The notes under the pieces were generated by a model that was not told the origin of the DNA, searched no databases, and saw only the letters and a program-made list of their open reading frames with translations. A stretch of 64,000 nt of DNA, from contig JAJKFH010000295.1 in the NCBI GenBank assembly GCA_023333565.1, positions 2,212,001-2,276,000 of the forward strand. The letters are read 5' to 3'. Below are positions 24,451 to 37,300 of the stretch, one piece after another; position 1 is the stretch's first letter; every line of letters begins with the position of its first letter. The position numbers were made by a program, and so were the translations under genes. This DNA is from Puffinus mauretanicus (lineage: Eukaryota > Chordata > Aves > Procellariiformes > Procellariidae).

Positions 24451-26766
24451 CCCAACAGACTTCCTTAAATGCTTTCAAGCTTTTCCTCTCAAGTTGATGA
24501 AAGTTTTGTTTGAATTACTGACTGCATTATTTAGCCTGTGGGTTTAGATGCAGCTAAAGAAACAGATTTTAGCACTTGTGTTAGAATTGTGGTGAAATGT
24601 GCAGTTACTATTCAGCCCCTGGACATTAAAACATTGGACTGTGCTGTATGCACTCAGCATTTTTCACAGATAATTGTGGTGACAGTGAATTTGCATGGGA
24701 ATGCTTGGAATGCTTGCATAGGAGTCTTCACAGCAGTCTCATAGACTTGGAACCTGTTGCCATTTATTTTATTGGTAATGGGGCAGACAATTTTTTCTGA
24801 AAACGGGGGGGTTGTTAAAGATTAAAAGTGATATTAAGGTGCCCTATTAAAAAAAGCAAAGAGGTAATCTCTATTTGTAGAAGAAAAATGTTGGGTAGGT
24901 GTTTGCAGCTTTATGTCTTTTTTTTTGTCTGGTTGTCTGGATTTGGACAGTAATGTCTGCGGAACAGGAACAGATCAACTACCAGGAGGGAATTCTTCAA
25001 TCACATCCACAAAGGTGTGACTTTAAATGAAACTACAGGTGTCTAAATATTTTTGTAGCATATATTCTAGTGCATGGAAGCACCACCATAAATATTTAAT
25101 TTTTTAAAAACCAAAAGCCCCCTTTACTACTGTCGGTAGCTGTGGAGACTAAAGTCTTTTACAGATGCGTGCTTGCAAGTGAAATACAGTATTTCAGCAT
25201 TTGGCTTCCACTCAGCCCTGAAGGGCTGCCTTACTATCTTCTCTTCTTTGTCGATGCTGCCAAGAATTGGACCATTTACACTGATGCTTTTGTTTACTTG
25301 AAGTGGTTGTATTTCCCAGCCAAGTGTTGTCAACAAGCAGAGAAGTTAGGCTCCTGCTATTTAGTGAAGCTCCCTTACTTCCTTGGCAGGCATTTTGTCT
25401 GGAGCTAGCTCCAACGAGCAAGTCCCACATCCTCTGTGTGTGTGACCCCAAAGATCTACCAGTGAATCAGGTGCTGCCTGTTGTGCCTGAGGCTTATGCC
25501 GACGAGGCTACTGCTGTTTGCTTTCCCCTTGGGATTGGGATCTTGACATAGACTTTCAGTTCTCAGCACAAATTCTTTGTGACGCTGGGCAAGGCGAGTG
25601 AACTTTTCAGTGTGATTTTCAATCAAATGCATTTAGTGACAACTACTAACATCACATGCTTTTTCTTAAGAACATTTTTTGTTCACAGATTTATGAAAAA
25701 AAAATCTTTGATGTTTTGGGAGGTTTTGTTACAAAATAGCTGTGGTATGCTGTGTACTCTTAACATTATGACATTTTTATATTCTCCATGTCCTTTAGCA
25801 GCTTTATGCAGGATATGGGCGGCTGCTTAATGAGATGTGAAATATACACTAAAACTATTTTTTTCCATGCAGTAAGATAATAAGATGTTACATTACTCAC
25901 AGGTCCAATTTTAAATTTAAATATAACTTCATTTAATTTTACTTTGCAATCAGGTAAATTAATGAGAGAGAATCAAAACAATATGCTGTAATTACATTTG
26001 GAAATTGTTCCTTCTGTCCTTCAAGAATGTTCTTTCTGTTTAAGATATTGAAATTTGGTGTCTAAATATAAAGTGCAGTAACATCTGGTACTAATTGCTG
26101 GTTTAAATAATATAGACAGATCTTCAGGCATTTCATGCTTTTGAAAGGAGGCTTTTAATAGGATGTTCTGAGTCAAAGGTTATAAAAAATTTCATGCCAC
26201 TAAAAATAGCTTATATTCCACTTGTGTCCTAGATCTAAATGATCTTTTACATAAAAGATTTTGCTTACTAAAGTATAGTTGTTTTAACTTACTTTATTTG
26301 CAAAGAACCACCAGTTTTTATGCCTTTTTTATCTGCTGTTCATTGGTACACATGAACATAGTACAGGAGAATGTTAGAACAATTTATTTCTAGATGCAAA
26401 AAATGTTACTTCATCCTCAAGACCTCTGATTTTCAGCACAGACCCTTGTGCATCCAAAATTATGTATTTGAAGTCTTCTATTTACTTGCACTTTGTCAAT
26501 TATTTTCCCAACAAAAGAAGTCAGTTAGACAAATAGATCGACACCAATGCTAAAGTGACTTTGGTGACTAGCAAATGAGCTGAGGTCCAAAAATTATTCC
26601 TGCAAACTGTTTGATGTATTCATAAAACCAAAAGATATATTTGAGGAAAATAATCAGTGATCCTATTGCTTCTCAGTTTTGTGTATTTTCTGACTGAAAT
26701 GCCTTCATATGTTTTGGAATAAACTGTGTAAAAAGAACTTTGTGAGAGTGGTTCACCCCATCACAG
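24451..26766. other. non-coding, no gene recognised
   Basis: At 25127-25551 several frames on both strands are open together (up to 88 codons) without motifs. From 25830 to 26350 the DNA is very AT-rich. No mobile element was recognised. Confidence 0.5.
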
Positions 26767-26941
26767 GTGGATGGTTGCCTGTGTGGAAAGCACATGTGAA
26801 ATGTTCCTGGGTCGCAACAGAGTTATACGTCTAGTGCAGCGACTTGTGCAGGCTTGCCATTCTCAATTGGCCAGGATCCTCAAAGACCACAGGCAAGATG
26901 AAAGGAAACTTCGACAGACACCCATTTTGTGTGGATGGTTG
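26767..26941. repeat. 11-bp direct repeats flanking a 153-bp segment
   Basis: GTGGATGGTTG occurs at 26767-26777 and again at 26931-26941. The enclosed segment has more CpG than its surroundings (gggtcgcaac, tacgtctag, gcagcgac, ttcgacag) and a continuous plus frame of about 60 codons. The layout could be a target duplication around a small insert, but there is no poly(A) and no recognised family. Confidence 0.45.
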
Positions 26942-27385
26942 TCAGGGCCCTGAGGGCACTCATAGGCCTTAATGGTCTCTTTCTCCTGGGGTCTCATCCC
27001 TGGCCCTGCCCCTGGACCCAGCGGCTCCATTTAAGCTCAGTCCTTGCCTGAGCTACGGTTCAAGTGTGTCTGTTCCCAGTCCTGCCTTCTGGACCGACCT
27101 TGGACCCACACTACAGGCAGCTTGTCTCATGGATGGATGCCTCAGATATACATTATAGCTTGTCTCCAGCCTTGTCTTTGGCCCTTTGGACTTTGGACCC
27201 ATGTTGTAGCCTTGTCTCCAGTCCTGTCTCTGGCCCTGTCTCCTTTCATCCCTGACAGGGCTTCCTGGGTGGACCCTGGACCTGGTTTATCGTTTGCCTT
27301 GTCTAGGGTTGTTCATAGATCCTACTACCAGCTCCTGGCTCTGACACCATGGTCAGACCCTGTAGGACTCCGTCCCTGTAGGACA
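26940..27385. mobile_element. possible LTR-like or unclassified repeat
   Basis: It starts TGTCAGGGCCC and ends CCCTGTAGGACA, giving TGTC...GACA termini that are partly inverted. The GC-rich body, with 'ggcctgagg'-like and 'ctggccctgcccctggaccc' blocks and a 'tccatttaagctcag' TATA-like site, resembles dispersed repeats I have seen in bird genomes but cannot name. Flanking 5-mers (atggt/gttgt) agree at only 3 of 5. The interior holds three imperfect 51-bp units. Confidence 0.35.
27105..27257 (+). repeat. three imperfect 51-bp tandem units
   Basis: Units begin near 27105, 27156 and 27207. The last two share 'tagc(c)ttgtctccag', then 'ctgtct-tggccct'. All carry or adjoin 'ttggaccca'. It is a decayed minisatellite inside the LTR-like repeat. 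Confidence 0.6.
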
Positions 27386-29510
27386 GTTGTAGCAAGAAGT
27401 GTGTCACTGATAACCACTTATGACTATGAGAACAGCAATCTTCAACAGCAGGAAGGGTTCAGCCAACCCTGTGTCTTGTTAGCTATCACTGATATAGTTG
27501 ATGTTAATGAAAGAATATAGCAAATAGGTGACAGTAAGGTGACACTACGTTCTGCAGGTTTGTGATCAGTGATAACTTCCTCTGTCAGTAGACACTAATT
27601 TTGTCCATCTATCCTCTCCCACTCTAGGAATCTACCTAATCCATTTTTTAATATGGAGGTTCACAGCTTTATTTTATTGTGGGAGGTAGCATCTTTGGTT
27701 GTCTCAGTCTGACACCTGCTGCTTTCATCTATTGTTGCCTAGATCTTACACTGGAGGACACATGCAACAACCATTCCCTTCTCAGCTCAAACTGCTCCGT
27801 TTGTCTCCTCAATCTTCTGGAGCAGAGCCTAGTGGGTCTGACTCTTTTCTTTCACACTGGATTTATGCTACCTAATCATACTGACTGCAAAGGTGCTTCA
27901 GATTTGGATTTTAATCCAGAAAAGAATTTAAGCATATGCAAAAAATGTTAGGAACTCCCCCAAATTTGAGAATTCTCAAAATTGAATTAATCCCATGTAT
28001 ATAAGTACTTTCCCTCCTTTTAGTATGGGAAGGCGTGGCTGAAAAAGTGGGTTTATGTTTTGCTGTGAAGGGGTTGAGTTTCGTGATCGTTCTGACCTTT
28101 TCAAGGAGTGACTTGGCTTGCTTCTAATCTTCTCAGCCACCTGTATGTAAGCTCTGTATATAAGAGCTACGAATTCAACCTCATAGAGCCCACACGACCT
28201 ACAAATGATTCATTGTCCCAGTCAGTAACATTTATTAGTATTCTTGAAGGAATCTCCTCCCTTCCCATCCCACTGACTCCAGGCCACCTTCATGCAAGCC
28301 TGCACTTCATTTATTGTCAGAAATTCTGAGAAACAAATCTAAACAAAACAAGTTAAGACCTGATCTCTCGCTGGTCTGTTCCATACTTTTTCCACTTAGG
28401 CACAGGGATGAATTTGAAAACTAGAGGGAATCATGAAATGCAGTAGTAGTGCCTCATGCACCAAAAAGTCATAAACTGATTAAAGGCAGAAAATATTTCA
28501 GCCCTGATAAGGAAATAAATGCACTGATGATCCAGATGCTACGTGCACTTTGGCTCATTGGCCTTAGACACTGTGAGATTTGCCACTCTCTATTATGGAA
28601 AATTCTTCCGAGCCTGTCTGGCAGTAGCTCAGATCAAGTATAATTTTTCTTTTCATAGCCAAAATGTACCATCTGACATCTACACATTGGACATTCAAGA
28701 GAGAAGCTTGTACTATCCAGCATGAAAATACTGACATGAGGCATCAGTTGTGATAAAAAATAATAGCTCAGCATCCCACACGGTGGAGGGGAATACCTTC
28801 AACTTTCCAACAGCAAATCTCTCTCTTAGAAACTAGCCAACTCTCACTAATTAGTTCTGTGCTGTACTGATAGCTACATGATCACTCTGAATCAAGCAAG
28901 AGGAGCAGACATTAAATCATCTCTACCTACAGTCAAACATCTGCAGTCAAACGATGCCTTCGGCCTGCTGTCCAACCGCTTTTAGAGAAGCCTTGCACCA
29001 GTAAGGAGCAGTCAGATCAGTTACAGTGGACCCTCTTTCATGCTTTCTCTTTTAGTTTAGAAGTAGAGACAAGTCTTATCTACTTATGGGATCTTTTCTG
29101 TGTTTTACCACAGTTAAGTAGGAGCAGAGTACGGGAGGATATAAATTTGGGATGAAAACTTAAGCTCTGAACTCAGGGGGAGCTTAAGAGATCCAAAGCT
29201 AAAAAAGCCCTGGCCCCAGAGCACTGAAACACCAAGGGCACCAACATTTTGGAGGTTGGAATTTTTAAAGAGATCTACCTGTGGCCAATCCATGAAAAAT
29301 CTGTCCAATTTTCCCAAATCTTGAGTGATTGGATCTAAGGCAGGGTTTTCCTTTTGTTTTGTTAGGTTTGATGAAACTTTCCTGAGACAGTCTATCATGA
29401 ACGAAGCTTGCACTTTTTCAATGGCACAGCAAGTTTGTTCCCTTACAAAGGCCTAGGCGTATGTGACAGTTCTTGTTAGACAGCTGCAGGTGTGCTGAAT
29501 TTGAAATATA
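27386..29510. other. non-coding, no gene recognised
   Basis: Open frames are at most 99 codons (minus, 29114-29413) with no domain. No repeat was identified. Confidence 0.5.
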
Positions 29511-29558
29511 TAAACATGTAAACATGTAAACATATAAACATATAAACATATAAACATA
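29511..29558 (+). repeat. 8-bp microsatellite (TAAACATR)6
   Basis: Six uninterrupted units: two taaacatg followed by four taaacata. The G-to-A variant is confined to one end, showing at least one unit spread by slippage after the substitution. Confidence 0.95.
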
Positions 29559-29894
29559 TAACTCAAGCAGTTCTTAAATAAATCCTCTGTGTCAGGGTTG
29601 CCTGGAATGCCGTTCAGGAAACATCTTATATTTTCCTGTTGTCTGGAAGAGGGGCTTGCAGATGGTTATAGATTTGTAATCACATCTGCAGATCCACCAG
29701 TTGTAGTGGCGTTGGTGCAGATTATTAAGAAATCTCTGTCAGAATCTGTAATTGTGCTGAACTTCATTACAGCAGCAGAGAAACTACAATACACAAGGAA
29801 AGAGCTTGTGAGGGAATGAGAAGAATTTGCATGTCTTATGTAGCCACTATTAACCAACAGTTGGTTTCTATAAAAAATTTCCAAACGCACTTAC

Positions 29895-30035
29895 TTGCCA
29901 GGCTAAGCACCTTAGGAGGACTGCAGTTATAGTGAGGATCCTTTTCATCTTCAGGCTTCAGAGTAAAACCTGGATCATCAGAGGAGTTAGAAAAAAACCT
30001 CCTTCTTTTGCTTCCACTCATCGTTTAATAAGACA
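29895..30035 (-). CDS. possible exon, Ser/Arg/Lys-rich N-terminus
   Basis: On the minus strand a possible acceptor (caccttttag| at 30036-30037) is followed after 14 nt by an ATG at 30021. The frame then runs 42 codons (MSGSKRRRFF, SSDDPGF, KPEDEKDP, NCSPPK) into CTGGCAA|GTAAGT, a perfect donor core at 29889-29894, leaving phase 1. The peptide looks like the disordered start of a nuclear protein, with an SKRRR basic patch. I do not recognise it. No partner exon with matching phase was found downstream on the minus strand, and the acceptor has a weak pyrimidine tract, so chance remains likely. Confidence 0.33.
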
Positions 30036-30904
30036 CTAAAAGGTGTATGATAGTTTTACATCTCCCTTTAAAATGTAGAACTCTAGTCAGAAGCAGGACT
30101 GAGAGATACAAGGATAAATGCTCTGTTCCAGTAGCGTGGGCCATTTCTCTGCTGTGGTCATCTAAATTCAGAAAGATGTGATGGCTCCTTTTTAGGAGAT
30201 ATGAAATCATTATGCTTTCTGCCTTGCTAAATTTCACAGGGAAGCTGGTAAATGATATATTTACCTTCTGTTATTTCTAGTAAGATAAAAGATTACTTTG
30301 AAAAAGAAAAGAAAAAAAAAATTACAGGTAGCAATTAATATCTAAGCATCACTTCAGTTTTTAACTCCTCAGCCACCTACTCCTATGTTTGTTTTTAATA
30401 AATTTTATTTTGAAATCTAATTGTTTAGACAGTAGTACTCCCATGATTATTATTAGTTATTTAACAATCATTCACACCCTGTTTTATTTTTAATGCTTGT
30501 TGTGTTATGCTCTGTTGATACTATATTGTTTCAATTGTGTTTTTTTCTACTTCTGCACAGGGAATATAGATTATTGTACTGCTTCATTGGATCCTAGAAA
30601 GGTCTGTCTTTTACGATTGCTGAAAATCGGTATAGAGAGTAGAAAATGGCACTGCATATTTCAAAACAGTAATTTCAGTCACTGAAGCTATGGTAATGAA
30701 TGTTGGTGGTTTGAATACTCTGCTAAAGATAACAACACTGCTGCAGGATACACAAATCATCACGTATTCCCATGTAGTGGCAGGAAGGAAGCAGCCACTG
30801 TTTTTATCTTTTTTTTCTTTTCCGTTTGTTTGAGAAAAGTAAGGAGAATCCTGATCTTAAGGGCCGTATTGGTTTAGATCACTAAAACCTTGACACCAGC
30901 AAAA
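30036..30904. other. non-coding, no gene recognised
   Basis: AT-rich, with an A-rich run near 30300-30323. No frame or repeat of note. Confidence 0.5.
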
Positions 30905-30990
30905 TTAAGTTCTTTAACCCCATTAAAGCCACTGAAATCTAAACTCATGCATAACTTGAGTGCATAAATGTTTTCTTGGATTGGCGACTT
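30905..30990 (+). repeat. amniote palindromic repeat, degenerate copy
   Basis: 'cccattaaagccactgaaat', then 'actcatgcataacttgagtg', then 'cataaatg' and 'ggattgg'. This follows the old repeat whose consensus runs cccattgaagtcaatggg, then 'actcatgc', 'ttaa', 'gtgcttaagtg' and 'ggattggg'. Confidence 0.5.
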
Positions 30991-31194
30991 TATGAATAAA
31001 TGATTTTGGAAGCCAATTGGATATGCTTAAATTTACACTCAGTTGTCCATTTTCTTCTTGCTATCTTGCGCTTTCTGTGCTATTGTTTTATGTTCTTCGT
31101 ATGACCCACTCTAATTCTCTTGATATCCAAGCCTCTGTGAAGACCTAGACATCAATCAGGGAGGTATTTCAGCACAATTTTAAGTTCATTCTTT
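30991..31194. other. spacer between two related repeat copies
   Basis: About 200 bp of AT-rich unique sequence with no features. Confidence 0.5.
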
Positions 31195-31325
31195 CAACAT
31201 ACATTTAAGCCCCAGCGTAATTTTTAGCAAATGCTTCCATCTTATTGAACTCAGTGCAACTTTAAGCACACAGTTAAGTCAAGCAGTATTGGTTAATGTT
31301 TTCTTGAGCTGGGGATTTAGGTTGT
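31195..31325 (+). repeat. amniote palindromic repeat, longer copy
   Basis: 'catttaagccccagcgtaat', then 'agcaaatgctt', then 'cttattgaactcagtgcaac', then 'tttaagcacacagttaagtc'. The final block matches the family ending 'ctttaagcacatgcttaagt'. Together with 30905-30990 it makes two copies in the same orientation 0.3 kb apart. Confidence 0.55.
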
Positions 31326-34300
31326 GGGTACATGTCTTCTGGGAGTAACTTTCGTCGTTTATCATTTCTGGTGCCTGGTGGCACACAACTTCCTCTGCTA
31401 GTATTTACCACCACCCATCAGGTGGACATTCGTGTGCATTTTCTTGATCTAGTTTAAGTCCAAGGTACCTGACTTTGTAAGCAGTTTAAATGCTGGCTAA
31501 TTCACTTGCTTTGATTGAAATTAAGGCAGTAAAGCTTTTTAAAGTGTTTAAATGTACCTATTTGTGATGAGAAATTGCCTTATGTTGCCCAAATTAGAAG
31601 CTGATGAGGAATTTTCTTCCATTTTGTTAAACTGCGTTTCTACAACAGAAAGAATGTTCATTGCTTGAACATGTCATGCGTGTTTAAGCAAGAAGCTCAG
31701 AAGGTGATTACCTGTGACAGAGAGGTGATCGTGAGCAGTGTTGGTGAGGCTGGGATCAGTACAGCCTGCACAGCTGCATCTGGAAGGCAATATAAGATCA
31801 TAACTTCAGAGTGTTCTGCCTTACAAAGAGTAATAAAATACCTTAATATTGACTAATCGAGACAGTTGGTGTTTTTGGAGCTGAGTGGGTCTGTATTTTG
31901 TATTTTCAAGAGGCTGGGGGACTGCTGGTTGCTAGATTTCTGTCTGGTTGATTTCGGGAGACCTGTGCTAGGTGCAGGCCCAAGATGTGGCCTTTGCAAG
32001 CTTCCCTGCAAACTGAAGGCACGTTTGGATCTAGGGATTTCAATATAATTAAGATTTGAGCACCATGTGAGTTTCTTGCTGTGAGGAGCTTTATTCAGCT
32101 TCTTTGATTAGGTCAAGATTTAAATACTGCTTTTCATGTTATTTCGTATATTTGACCTTCCACAACTTGTGTTCCAAAGAAATGTCTTTCAAAAGATATC
32201 TTTCAAGTGTAGTAACGTTTGTATCAAATTCATCTGAAGCTTCTGTTGCCCTGGAAGCTGACTAAAATGTGGGTCAAGTCTGACATCAAGTGGTCAGATG
32301 CACTCCATTCCCAATGGGACTATTAACATAGTGCTGCTCCTGGAGTCTTAGAAGAAGAAGAACCTCCCCCTCCACTTTTCCTCTCCATGTTTTTTCTTCT
32401 GTTAACATGATTTCTCAGTGCTTTTCCTATTTCGGCTACCACCAAGGTCATGGAGTATCATTGCTGACAGATAAATGAAGAATCATATTAGTCTTGCATT
32501 AGATATTGCAGCTGCTGAATCTGTGGGAATCGTGTAGAATAAATGGAATGATGGGATCGTGTAAATAAAGTCTTCTTGACATGGCAGTGCACATAAGACC
32601 ATTACACACTCTGCTTTGTTTCCCCAATATATTCTAACAAGACCTATGTCTTTTTAAAAACACTACTAGCTTGAGACACCAAGTCCACCATCTGTGCAGA
32701 TTTTGAGGCTTATCAATAACTGCAAGAGCACTTAGCACTCACGCGTTGCTTCCTGTTGTTAAAACACATTGCAAACACTAATTCCATTAATTCTCATCGT
32801 TCCACTCTGAAGAAACTTGCTAAAATTATTCATTTCGTGATATAGGAGAGAGAGACCAGAGAGAATTTAAATCTCTGACCTGAGAGCTTAAGTTTTGCTA
32901 GGTGCCTGTCTCAGATTCAGTCCTCTGGCATACTGAGATGCTACCTTCATGTTTTAATCGTTTTTGTACCCATATTGACTCAGGAGCAGCTCAGGAATAT
33001 AAGGTTCATGTTCAGTTCCCGGTGCTCCCTTCCTCCAGGGTGAGGAGTTATCCTTCAGCGGCCAGAGGGACTTTTTTAATCTCTCTTCTCAGTGATTGGC
33101 AGGCTTAGTTTGGCCTGTTCAAACAACAACAAATTACAGGTCATAAGTTGTACAATATAAAATTTTTATCTGCACAATTGATTCATTTTTCACTGGAACA
33201 TTAGTGTGTTTCTATACCTTCTGCATAAAACAAACAGTACAAAGGTCAGCATTTTTGTGTACCTTGTAACTGAGTCAGCAATGCAAATATTAATTTTCAA
33301 TTTCTCCCATAAATGCCTCAGCTTGATAAGATAAGCCATCATGTTTGTGCCCCTGGGCCTCTCAACTACCTATTAGCAGGTAGGCACCATTTAAATTCAT
33401 CTCAGAGGTGAAGTTGTTCACTTCAGTGTCTTTCCTTCTGGTGCAAATTTGGCTTTTTAGTCAGGAGCAGTGGTTTCACAAGGACTTTAAGCTGGCATAA
33501 ACCAGTAGTGCTGCCAAAAAATACAGCCCTTCCTCTAGTTCAGCATGGCTGTTTTTGCAGCTCCACAGTGAACTGGATTGGGGAATTGTTAACAGAAAAA
33601 AAACCCTCAGAAAACACAAACAAAAAAATCCCACCAAGATTTCTGCACATCTAATTCATAATCTCAACCACTTTCCAGAGGTCTGTTGTAATCTAATTCA
33701 ATGCTTAATGGTGGTTTTATCCTCTGTGAGCAGAGCTCCCTGTTTGAACTGTGTTTCTTATGATAAAAAATAGGGGGTTTTGTGTGAGGTAAATGTTCAC
33801 GGTTCATGTCCCCAGTATGTTACCTGTCTGGGCAGCCCAGATCGTTGAGGAGGATGGGTATGTGGTGTCTTTGGTTTAAAAGTCCTATAGACGGCTTACC
33901 TGGGAATAGTTCAGAAATAAAAAGTGAGCTATATGATTGAGCTCCGTGTTTAAAAAACAGTGCTGTAGCTTTTTTTTTAACATGCTCTGTCTTAATGTAT
34001 TTGGATATGTTTCGGTTGCCATCAATCTAATTTTGAGTTCATTATCTTTAGTCTTCTATAATTTCACTGCCTAAAATTGTGGTGAATCTACTAAATGTTA
34101 AATGCATGCTTGTACATATATTTTCATGGATGGCTCATAGTAAAAAATAATTACTACAATAATTATCATAATTTAGAATTTTTTCTGTTTAAATAGTTGG
34201 TGTGTGATTTGTACTAAATGGTGCTATCACTGAAGTTGCAGATCACGCTATGAATAGTCCCAACACTGGTCTTAGGATCCATAGCGCAATATCCGTACAA

Positions 34301-37300
34301 CACTAAGAAGATGGCAGCCTTTGCCCCAAGGGCCTGGCGTTTTAAAAGAGATGGGGAGGATGGAGGATTCAAGCAAATGACCACAGAAGACAGACTTCGA
34401 AATAAGTCCTTCAACATTTTTTCAGGTCACTTTCCAAATTATAAGCCATAGCAGGCATGAAATGTCATGGCTGCAAATTCAGTTCTGGGTAAAAATAGGT
34501 TCAGAGTAAACCTCCCTTCTTTTACATCTCTATTATGGCCGTCTATTTCTAATACAATATTTCTACTGAGTCATGCAATATGCATTTTAACCAGATACAG
34601 AATTTTTCTGTTGAGTAAAGCTTAGCCACTGCAGAAACTGTACTGAATGGTACTGGGGAGCATTTTAAAAGGACATTTTTGCAAGGCACCTATTGATGCT
34701 AGACTGATGGGTGCACTGAGGTTCACCATAAAAAATAAATTCGGTGGCCAAATGGCAGAGCTATGGCAAGCTACATCTTCTGAGCTTTGAAAGGAATTTT
34801 GGCCAGAGTTCACAATTGTAGAGTTTATTGCAGCTCATACAAAATATACAGTAATTTTAGACAAATCTGGGCATTTTTATGTTGAACAGACTATTCAGCA
34901 TAAGTGTGTGCATTTTTAGCAAAACAAATCATTCTCTTGTTTAAAAACAAAAACAAAACACTACATATGTTGCAGAACTATACTTGCCATTCTTTATTTT
35001 AAAGTCATACACAAATGGCTTGTTCTGCTCTGATTAGCTTATTAGTTAATGTTGGATCTGAAAGGCAGTTTTGGGGCATTGTCTGTCAACTTAGTAGAAA
35101 TTAGGACAGTGAGTGCCTTCAATAGTCTTTGTTCATTAAACCATATCTCTGCAGATGTTCAGTGTTTTAATATTTCTTAAGCTGTTCTGAAGCATTTTCA
35201 TTTTTTCAGCTAATGAGAAATGTGTGACTTTGTACACTGTTCACGGAGTCATTTATTAAAGATGCAAAAGAGGTAGGCTTTTTACTCAAAGATTGACACC
35301 TTTCCTCTGAATATATTATACCCGTAAGTGCTAATACACACTTACAAGCCCTCTAAGAGTAAGATGAGTGAGTTTAAATGATCTATAGAAATTTTTACTC
35401 TCAGGAGAGCCTTGTGAGCATGTTCTTGCAAACCAAGAAATCATTAGTCCCACGGGGAATTCAGCTGTAGCTGGCTGTGCTTTTTGTGTGAAGAAGGGTT
35501 CATATGCGAGTTCCCACTGCCAACTTTTGGCTTAAATTACCATAGGTGTTTACCCAAGTTAATATATCCTGTATCTGCAGACAACTAATGAAAGGGCAGG
35601 TTATGTTTCTTGGTTTAAACCTCTGATATCTTTGAGTCAGAACTCCTAACTGACTGGCAAACTGCACGCTGTTGTAAGTGAAAAGCTTTCTCTTAGTGGT
35701 GAAGTCAACAGATAGTTCTGACTGACACTGTGCTCTCATCACTAGCAGAAATGCTGTATTTATTTAGAAATTAAAGCAAAGACAGTTGTACATTCTCGAA
35801 ATGCAGTTTGGAGTAATGGGCCTGGCTGGGGATGACAAATGAGAGCTCTAATTGATTAGCTAGGGAAATGTACTTTATCTGCTTCGCTTTGGTGAGCTTT
35901 CTGTTGAATTGATCAACAAGGTGCTAGTGCTACTCCTTAAGACTAATTTCTTCTTCAAATCGTGCACATCATTAGTCAACAGGATGGATGGAAAGGTGGT
36001 GAGGTAGTTGTTTGTGCTTCTAAATAGATATTCATTATGCATGTAACTGTGTTTTGTTAGGATTCTTGATCTCCTTCTAACTCCAGTTTGTGTTTTTTAT
36101 TTTAGCAATTTCCAATTTGGTTAGAAATTTGCATATGCATAGGTACTGCTGTTCTTTCTGGATAATCTAATGTGCAAATGTATATGAAATTCAGAAGTTC
36201 GCTTTCATCAGCCTTCTCCATTTTGACCCAGTCTTATCTTGAAAGTACAGATAATAACCAACAAGAAAGAGAAAAAAATATAATAGCTTTGAAATATGTA
36301 GAATTAGCTGTTTATAAAAGGAAAGGTCATGTTTTATCTTGCTGCATGTTATCATGTATTCTCTGTACTTACATATAACAATGTATTGCAGTGAAAATTA
36401 AGATAACACTACAATGTGTAAAAATATTAGTTGGTAGTAATATAACTGGCTACTGGTACAATATGCTCTTTATGGAAACATAAAATAGACATAGGTTGAT
36501 AGTACAAAGAAAAGGATAGTTGCAGTATATTAAAAATGATAGCATATCAGATATGGCAATTACACTAGCCATCAATCTTCAATAGTTTGTGAAGAATACT
36601 GCTAAAATGCAGTGAAGCTTTATAAGATTTGTGATCACAGAGTGTAAAATATAACAGATGCTACAATATTTAGATGCCTGCTGGCATTTACTTTTACCCT
36701 ACACAGCTCATTTCAGTTATATGAAAATTTTATGTGCTCTGTAACCTCACTGAAATAGAAACATATTTATAAAGAAACCACAATGGAACAGAGCATTTCA
36801 ATATATACACTACTTGATCTGTTTAATAAGATAAAAAAAGAGAGAAAATGGCCAGTTAGATTAAATTACTTAGTTTATTATTAAATTACTATTAATACAG
36901 AAGCTTTGATAGACGTGATGCCTTCTAATCTGGACTCTGTGCCGGATATGTATCACTCAGAACTGGCTGGAGAGTCCATGCAGCCATTGTTCAGCGTATG
37001 TTGAAGTCTTATGGGGGTGATCACTGGAAGTCAAAACTAATGAAATGAGATAGGAAAAGAAAGTTCTTGTAGTTTGCTATTCCTTTCAGCTGGGAAGCAC
37101 GACGGACAGCTTGCTTTGTGAAATGTGAATCTTGCGTAAGAGCTGCCAAGGTTGCTGCAATCTCTTGCGAGTCTGAAGATTACTGGAGGACTGTGAAATT
37201 GGGGCCTAGATATACTTGCTAATTAATACTGCCTTTTGGAAGGATGCCCAGAAGCACCTCTCGATATCAAGGTGTGTAAGTTGCCATGCTTCTGCCTTTT

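Noticed and set aside
29511..29558. CRISPR-like repeat array
   Set aside because: Units are 8 bp, contiguous and without spacers, in vertebrate-type DNA: a microsatellite.
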